Origin: Nothopassalora personata
Lineage: Eukaryota; Ascomycota; Dothideomycetes; Mycosphaerellales; Mycosphaerellaceae
NCBI GenBank assembly: GCA_033816765.1
Contig: CM066291.1
Span: 5,890,001 to 5,954,000 of the forward strand
Length of the DNA: 64,000 bases
Direction of reading: 5' to 3'
A program made the position numbers and the translations under genes. This document shows, one piece after another, positions 57,615 to 64,000 of this stretch (position 1 is the stretch's first letter; each line of letters opens with the position of its first letter). The notes beneath the pieces were generated by a model. The model was not told the origin of the DNA, ran no database searches, and saw nothing but the letters and a program-made list of their open reading frames with translations.

Positions 57615-59210
57615 CTAGACGAGAGCATAAGACGTACATGTTATAGTCTTTATACTATCGCCGTTAGTATTAAGATCTACCGTCTGTCTATAGCGGAAGT
57701 AAGCGAACGAGCATCGCTTATATAACGTCGTCTTCGTCTTATTAGTCTTAACTCGAGCCGGCGCGGAGTATCGACTATATGCCGTAGTTAGATTCGCTCT
57801 TTTTAAGGAACACGACGAGCAGTACGTCCTTACTCTATGTCTATTTAAGACATTCGTAGGATAGTACATCGCGTACATATTATCTATATCTTCGTTCTTA
57901 GCACGAACCGCATAGAGATCTATAGCGCGGAGTATACTAGGAATACGAAGCTCTAAGCGACCGGAGTCTTCGACTTCGTCGGCGCTAGGTAGAAAATTGT
58001 AGTTAAGATCGTAAGGATCCGTATCGATACCCGAGGCTTTAAGTGCTTTACGCGCTTGTTCCGCTTTAAGTAAAGAGCGTTAGAACTGCTCCGCTTTTAG
58101 TTGTGTAAAAGAGAAATGCTTAAGGCGCTCTTAAAGATTGTCGATGATTCTCTACATCTCTTACACTTTCTTGCTAGCCTTTAAGACGTCCTCATCGTCA
58201 TCTTACTTAGTTATATTAGCGGCACGTGTTATACTGTTCTTATGTTGCCGCGTTAGAGCGTCTTAGTATATAGCTTTAGCCTACATAGTCTCTTCTATAG
58301 ATAGCGCAAGGAATAGCCCGCTGTAGTTAGGTCCTTGTACTGCCTAACAGAACGGCATCGCGCTACATAGCTACAGCTCGATCTGTCCTGTCGCTAACAA
58401 TGAGTTAGTAGCCTCGTATAGGTCCTACTATTTTTGCTCTAGCGTAGATGCAGTGTAAAGTAGTCCTCCTATTTAGGTATAGCCGCCGTATATATTCGGA
58501 CGGGATTTAAGCAGGTGTTACGTAAGTATCTAATCTTAGCGTTATTAGACTAGTCTTCCCCGCCGGTACTTAGTAGGAGCCCGTCGAATTTTATCTAGTA
58601 ATTGCGCTAAGGTTAGCTATTTACGTACCTAATCTTAGTAAGTTATTTAAGGGCCTTAGCGCGCTCGTTACTATTCCCGAATACTTTCTCTAGCTACGTA
58701 AAGAAGGCGACGGGGTCCTTCCTATATTCGCTATCCGCCTTCTCCTAGAAATACCGCATCCTAGTACGCTAACTCGCTAGTAGGGTATCGTTAACTACGT
58801 CCTAATAGAACTCGTTAGAGTGCGTTGGTTTTAGTACGGATTGTATCCTAAAAGCACTCTTTATCCTTAGGAAGTAGTCGTAAAAAGTCTCTACTCTACT
58901 ATCCTATATTAGTAGATTCTAACCTCTAGGTCCCGACGGTTCTCTACCGGCCCTCGGCATAACTATAGCGGTGTTTAATGTCTATAGTAGCTACCTAATT
59001 AGGTCTTCTATAGGCGTATTATCTTAGGTAGGCGGGGGTACCGTAGGTGTTAATTATCGTCGAGCGTCTTCTAACTCTTTTAGGGCGGCTCGCGTTATAA
59101 TCAATTCGGCCTATATCTCTTCTTATTACTAGTATAGTTCTTAGAGTAGAAGCTAAAAGCTTTTATTAAAGGTACCTGCCCCGGGATTCTTGCTACCCGG
59201 CGACGCTATT
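57615..59210 (-). pseudogene. gag-like protein relic of an LTR retroelement
   Basis: Minus frame from about 59200: a Gln-rich coiled start, then VETFYDYFLRIKSAFRIQS (about 58890), RTRMRYFQEKADSEYRKDPV, AFFTQLEKVFGNSNERAKAL and LKQLTKI (about 58760-58620), the pattern of fungal Ty3-type Gag capsids ('F-x-x-W-L-E-x-x-F-G-D-x-x-R-x-x-K-A-x-x-x-L'). The last part is the open piece 57615-57878 with several Cys (TYCSSCSLKRANL; YKRCSFAYF), a possible zinc-binding end. No protease or RT is attached, so this is a truncated element. Confidence 0.55.
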
Positions 59211-59229
59211 ACTTATACTATCTCTTTAA

Positions 59230-59560
59230 TAGTATATGCCTAGTTAATTTAAATAAATCGAACTTAATGTTACGGGCAAACGACCTGTATACTAAAGTTC
59301 TATAAGGTATATAATAAGTTTAATACGGAAGAAAGGGGAAGTCGAACGTAGTCTAAAGTAAAGGTACCGGACATTAATCCGGACGTATAGGCGTAGCCCG
59401 TACTAAGAGACAAGGGCTTGCCCCTTACACTAGGTAGATTATAGTTATATAGTATAGTATCTACGTAAGTAGAGATATTTACTAGTCCTAGGACCGGAAA
59501 ATAATAACTTATTATCTAAATAAGTAGGAGGTATAGAAACCTTAAGCTCCTACATAACGC
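59230..59560 (-). repeat. LTR-like remnant related to the large gypsy LTR
   Basis: 59466-59502 (GTAAGTAGAGATATTTACTA and on) aligns with the LTRs at 22185 and 33614 (GTAAGTAGAGGTATTTACCG) and carries a decayed copy of the 26-nt palindrome (59477-59502). It sits just upstream of the gag-like relic in the orientation expected of its 5' LTR. The boundaries are not defined. Confidence 0.45.
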
Positions 59561-60654
59561 GTTATAGGTATTAGTTAGTAGACTAATTATTTAGTTAAAT
59601 TATTTACTTACTTAGGCTTATATATTAATTAGTTAGAGAACTAGTTTAAATTAGATAGTATATTACATATATCTATCTAAGACTATATACTTAAAAAGAA
59701 TAAGTATAAGTAAATAACTAATCTAATTACGTAAATAAATCTTAAGCCTTAATTCTAATTATAAGCCTAATTATACTATATTGTAATATACCTTCTTAAC
59801 TCTTAAGCTAATTAATATATAATCCTATAGTCTCGTAGGCTTATACACGCCTATAGGGGCCTTCTCTCCCTTTACCTCTTATAACGTTAGTACTCTTATA
59901 CTATATTACTTTAACTTTCTTTATAAGCTACTATAGTAGGCTACTAAGTTAGCTATATTTAGGTAAGGCTACGTACCTAATCTTATATCCAACTATTCAT
60001 ACTTACTAAATCCTTATATTATTGCTATATATAAACCTATATACTAAGTTATAGTTAATATAAGGTATTAGTAGAGTAGCGAAAGTAATTCTATTATATA
60101 GATTACTCTAGTATATAACTACTCTATCTACCGTTAAAAATATAAGGTTATAGATTTAAACAAAGGAAGTTTTTTCTATTATATTGTTCGTTAGTCGGCT
60201 TAAATTCTTAGGTTTAATTATTATATCTACGTTAGCTAGTATGTATAAGCCCGGGTTTATTCCTATAATATAATTACGTACTTAATACCTATAGTAAGAT
60301 ATACATTCTAGCTCTCTATAGACTTTATATTATATAGTATAAGATAGTAGTTAGTATACTAGTAATACTAGGCTATAGTATATAGGTTCTTCCCTACTAT
60401 AGAGCTTACCTTAGGGTAATAGGTCTTTAATAGCGGAAACATTAAAGTAATACTATTAGAAAGTTATTAGGTGTTATAGTCTAGTTTTGCTCTAAGTTAG
60501 GGAACTAACCTTATTTGTAACGTGCTCTATTTTAGCATTTAGATCTTAAATAGAGACGATAGAGTTATAACTAGAGTAATAACTAAGTATAACATCTTAC
60601 TCTTATAGAGCTTAAATAGAGTAAATAGGATTATAATAGAGTACTGCTCTATTA
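59561..60654. other. AT-rich stretch without a gene
   Basis: The most AT-rich kilobase of the window, dominated by TATA, TTAT and TAAG words. No frame or repeat boundary seen. Confidence 0.5.
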
Positions 60655-60905
60655 GGAATGAATGTCCTTTATATTTAGGAATACTAAGAATCCCTTATAG
60701 TTTTAATAAATTTAACTTACTATTTAATATTACTATTTAGAATATACTAAACCTTAATCTCTACTATACTGTTTCTTAAGTCTCTATAAGGCTAAGATAC
60801 TATTACTTTATTACTCTCCCTTAACGCCTTATTAGCCTAAGAATAAACCTGATTAAGCTAGTCTTCTTAACTTATGATAATATTAGGTTATACTAAATCT
60901 AATAG
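60655..60905 (+). repeat. LTR remnant of the plus-strand gypsy element
   Basis: The right end at about 60904 (...AAATCTAATA) corresponds to the TGTTAGG terminus at 5801 of the first copy. The left end is not visible. The 24-bp tandem repeat of the first copy is not recognised here. Confidence 0.5.
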
Positions 60906-61027
60906 CTATAAACGCCCTCTATAAGAGGAGACTAATAGAGTAAACGAGAAATACCCGCCCCTAGTAAAGTAAGTAGAGTCTAACGACCTTAGACTACGAA
61001 TAATACTATTAATACCTTAGCTATTTA

Positions 61028-61113
61028 TATAGATTATAATATCATTAGGATTAGTAAGCTAGATTTTCGCTATAGATTATAATACCATTAGGATTAGTAA
61101 GCTAGATCTTTAC
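61028..61113. repeat. Tandem duplication of a 43-bp unit
   Basis: Two adjacent 43-bp copies (61028-61070, 61071-61113) sharing TATAGATTATAATA and ATTAGGATTAGTAAGCTAGAT, with a few transitions between them. Lies in the leader/gag start of the gypsy relic. Confidence 0.9.
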
Positions 61114-62480
61114 TATAGCAACTAAGATAAGTTCAACACTTAGGCTACTTAGCTAGACATATACTTTATATTTAATCTAATAGCTAATAACCTTAAGCCT
61201 ATCTTTACTACTATCTTTTTTTAGGAACGAGTATAGTATTAGGTTAAACTATTTCTTAGGACCTACCTAGATAGTAACGTTAACAATAATATAAACGGAA
61301 TCTTTACGTCTTACGGTTACCTTTTAAAGAGTGTCTTTAGTATCTTAAAGAAGACTACTACTACTATACGCGTTATCTAGTACCTAATCTAGAAGACATC
61401 TACTACTAACTATGCTACTAAATTCTAGGAGTATGCCTAGCTTACCAATTAGGACGACAAAGTACTTTAAGTTATATACTAAAGAGAACTAAAGGATTAA
61501 GTTAAGAATAAGTTAATAAGGGACCGTTAAAAGTATTAATAACTTAGAATCTTTAGTTAAAGTTACGATCGATTTTAATAATAAGCTCTATAAGAGAGCT
61601 ATAGAATAACAATACGGCTCTAAGATATCTAGAAAGGTCGGATTTATACTAGGCTACGACAATTAATACCGAGGCTTTAATAATTTTTATAATAATAATA
61701 AGCCTAGGAACTATACCCTATACTATAGGCTATAGCTAATAGAGCTTAACGTTATAGGGAAAGGTCGTAAGGTTACAAATAGGGGTAAGTTTAAGCCTAG
61801 GAGTTTAGAAGAAGTATTACCTATTATACCTATAGAAAGGAAGGCTATATAGCGAGGGATTACTACGGTATAAATATAGTGCGCCGTAAGCAGTTTAATA
61901 TACTATAATAAAGAACTAGTAAACTCGAGAGTAGCGTTATATTACTAGGTAGTACCAACTATACTCGAGAAGTAGCGGAGAGAGTTAGTAAATAAAGTAA
62001 TATACCTCTCCTAGACCTCTTATATAGATAAGAAGGATGCTATAATTACGAGAATTAACTACAATAGTTTAATATAATAGTATAAAGAGTTGACTACGAG
62101 ATTAAGTCCGAGTCTTAAAATAGTTAGAGAAGCCTTTATTAGCAATTCTATTACTAAAACTTGTATTAGGTTTACTACTCCTTTAAATTAGGAGTAGGGT
62201 GTTAGCCTTAGTAACTATAAGGAATCTTAGGGGTAACGTGTAGGTAGAACGCTACGTGTTAAGAAGTAAATATACGAAAATCCTACTCTAACGACAATAG
62301 AAGTAATATAGAAAACTAAAGCCTAAGATAGAATAGGTTATAGTTACCGGAACTATAAGAAGAAAGTTAAGGAACTACCGGGCTAGATACGATTAAGGAA
62401 CACTAGGACCTAGAAGAATTAAGTAAAGAAGATTCCTCCGAAGGAGAAGAGAACAATACTAACAACGATAATAGCTAAGT
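61114..62480 (+). pseudogene. gypsy gag relic
   Basis: Plus frame with NLKPIFTTIFF (about 61190), KFQEYAQLTNQDDKVLQVIY (about 61420-61480), NNKLYKRAIE (about 61580) and, further on, EAFISNSITKTCIRFTTPLN (about 62125-62185). Each block has a partner in the gag at 4300-5700. The expected CCHC knuckle is not visible here (about 61850-61900). Confidence 0.65.
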
Positions 62481-62739
62481 GACCTTTACAATTAACATAC
62501 TAAAAAAGCTATATAGTATAATTATTTACCTATAGAGAAGATGTTAAAATTGCTACTAAAGATATTCGGACGACAAATACTATATCCTTACAAGTTTAAT
62601 AAAGTTCTTAATGTACTATAAGTAATAGCTTAGATATACCTAATTAAAAGCGTTAATCAAAATACCGTAATAGTAGTTACTAAACAACTACCGTTAGGAA
62701 GCCAGATTATAGGTACCGGATATATTATCCTATTAGAAG

Positions 62740-63175
62740 GTAGGTTGTAGCGGAAGCTAGCCTTAAGATTTATAGGATCGTCGTAGTAAATGGTAGGTAT
62801 AATAGTAATAAGAGTAGTAAGACAAGCGGCTCCTAACATAGTTGGAACATGCTAGTTCCTAACTATGTTAAGATTTAGGACGCTCTAGGCGGTCTAGAAG
62901 TTAAGTTATAGAATTTAATAGAATGTTCTAGCTATAACTTCTTCTAAATCCTATGCTGAGAATATCTACGCCTACGTAATAGATTACGTGGCATAGAAGG
63001 TTCTAGGAGTCTATAATCGAATATAAATAAGAGTAGAATCAGCCCTCTAGATAGGTATAAGTAATAAAGTAAGTTCTACTACTACTTACTACTCTTATTA
63101 CTATTATACATCTTATATCTACTATTCACTACGACTATCCTACAAATTCTAAGGCTAGCTTCCCCTACAACCTAC
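62740..63175. repeat. Imperfect inverted repeat, ~80-90-bp arms around a 264-bp centre
   Basis: 62740-62820 (GTAGGTTGTAG, GGAAGCTAGCCTTA, AATAGTAATAAGAGTAGTAA) is repeated in reverse at 63085-63175. Both arms translate to the same fragment (EASL-x-IxRIVVVN). The centre (62821-63084) includes a 35-bp near-palindrome at about 62836-62870 and a TATAAATAAG box near 63023, so it may contain an LTR. Confidence 0.65.
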
Positions 63176-63179
63176 CCTT

Positions 63180-64000
63180 TGAATACTAATTGCAATAGAC
63201 TTATAAGATTAACGCCTATCTTAGGCGTATAAAGGCAATCCTTAAGAAGAACTACCTTATTTATATCTTGAGATTGCAATTTGATATTGCCTCGCCCGTA
63301 ATAGATTAATTTACCGGCGTTTCCCTACCGTAAAGTAGTTCTGTTGTCTTTAAACGTCGTAAAGTAATCCCTATTTACTATAATATACCGGGAAGCTCCC
63401 AAATCTAGAATAAAATTAGTTAATTCTACGCTTTTGGCGCTCTTATTATCGTTATTAGCGCTAAGAACGTCTATGTCTTTACTATTAGAGTCCTCTATAT
63501 TAGAAAATAGTACTTCTACTTTGCTATCCTAGTTACAATTAGTAAAAAAAGCGTCGCTATCCTCTTTAGTATCCTTATATTTAGACTTATAATTATTCTT
63601 CTTCTTAAAAGTCCTATTTCTTAGATTAGGATACTTCTTAGAACACGTAGATTCGTCGTGTCCTTTGATATCGCAGTAAGACACTTTTTATACAAATTAG
63701 CGTGTTCAGGACTTTATATCCCGGTATTTTAGGCCCGTTATATGTTCGAGGTTTACTCTTAGAATTATTTAGGAATGAATAACGCGCTATCTTCTTTATC
63801 TTTAGCGCTATATCTTCGTCTAGTAGATTACTAAATAATTCTTTAAGAGTAAGTGCCTCTATATTAGCTCTTAAACTTTAACTTATAGAGGTAATAAATG
63901 ACTCGTATTTGTCTGTTAAGTTATTTAAAGTCTAAGCTATAATAACTTACATAGGTAGTTCTATACCCTTGGACTTTGCATCGTTATATAAACGATAAAT
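63180..64000 (-). pseudogene. copia gag (C-terminus) and protease, RIPped, enters from right edge
   Basis: Minus frame from the right edge: NNLTDKYESFITSIS (about 63900) and LRANIEALTLKELFSNLLDE, the gag (UBN2-type) end; then a CCHC knuckle at about 63690-63640, reading YCDIKGHDESTCSKKYP (first Cys lost); an Asn/Lys/Asp-rich linker; then the protease FILDLGASRYIIVNRDYF at about 63410-63360 with the catalytic D-S-G-A-S motif as DLGAS; and VVLLKDCLYTPKIGVNLISL at about 63240-63190, the copia block 'L-x-N-V-L-Y-x-P-x-x-x-x-N-L-x-S'. The sequence leaves copia at about 63175, where the inverted repeat begins. Confidence 0.8.

Larger units (their letters stand above)
60655..62480 (+). mobile_element. 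gypsy retrotransposon relic, same family as 2950-6204
   Basis: The LTR interior near 60660-60770 (CCTTTATATTTAGGAATACT) and the LTR end plus leader at 60880-60970 (ATTAGGTTATACTAAATCTA, then ACGCCCTCT and AATACCCGCCCCTAG) match the minus strand of the first gypsy element around 6040-5740. Gag follows to about 62480. Pol is absent: the sequence leaves the family alignment before the protease. It is more decayed than the first copy. Confidence 0.65.

Noticed and set aside
57615..57878. Zn2Cys6 transcription factor
   Set aside because: The Cys spacing does not fit C-x2-C-x6-C-x5-12-C-x2-C-x6-8-C, and the frame upstream reads as a gag-like capsid.
1..64000. CRISPR arrays, operons, ribosome-binding sites
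   Set aside because: Eukaryotic fungal DNA; repeats found are LTRs, microsatellites and the palindrome.

Overview
The window is a repeat-rich, gene-inert block of a filamentous ascomycete genome (Pezizomycotina). The dominant signal is repeat-induced point mutation (RIP). CpA and TpG are scarce and TpA is in large excess, and recognisable reading frames are broken mainly at former Gln (CAG to TAG) and Trp (TGG to TAG/TGA) codons. I found no intact conventional gene, rRNA, tRNA or CRISPR array. The only long open frames are two GC-rich copies of one retrotransposon gag inside a large palindrome.

Layout. 1-2949: 5' part of a copia element (minus), inserted into a gypsy element (minus, 2950-6204). 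7461-7912: RIP-broken gene for a small secreted protein. 7970-11310: relics of two unidentified genes. 11327-12889: relic of an integrase-core (DDE) transposase. 12890-20986: an 8.1-kb palindrome whose arms carry a RIPped copy of a mitochondrial DUF1640-type gene and a barely RIPped LTR/gag segment. 21117-22110: unidentified relic. 22127-33950: an 11.8-kb gypsy element (minus) with ~393-bp LTRs and three ORF regions (gag-protease, RT-RNase H-integrase, and an unidentified ~1,000-codon third ORF). 33980-38310: three relics, one a signal-peptide/Ser-Thr-rich/single-TM protein. 39735-41360: DUF2235 hydrolase relic. 42600-44227: relics of an F-box-like protein and a possible secreted protein. 45610-48190: RIPped copy of the microtubule bundler Ase1/MAP65/PRC1. 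48356-53967: complete copia element (minus) with 248-bp LTRs and a 5-bp target duplication. 54640-56720: sugar-transporter relic. 57615-59560: gag-like relic and an LTR-like remnant. 60655-62480: second member of the 2950-6204 gypsy family (plus). 62740-64000: inverted repeat and the gag-protease of another copia element (minus).

Interpretation. The block is a nest of retroelements mixed with copies of ordinary host genes (Ase1, DUF1640 protein, DUF2235 protein, sugar transporter). RIP acts on duplicated DNA, so intact paralogues of these host genes are expected elsewhere and these copies are probably dead segmental duplications. AT-rich, RIPped compartments of plant-associated fungi often hold small secreted protein genes; one clear relic of that type lies at 7461. 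The observations I would follow first are a 26-nt near-perfect palindrome that precedes each of the three ORF regions of the large gypsy element and lies in its LTRs, the young palindrome whose sampled arm differences are all RIP-type, and the unidentified third ORF. All names come from reading translations by eye; no searches were run.
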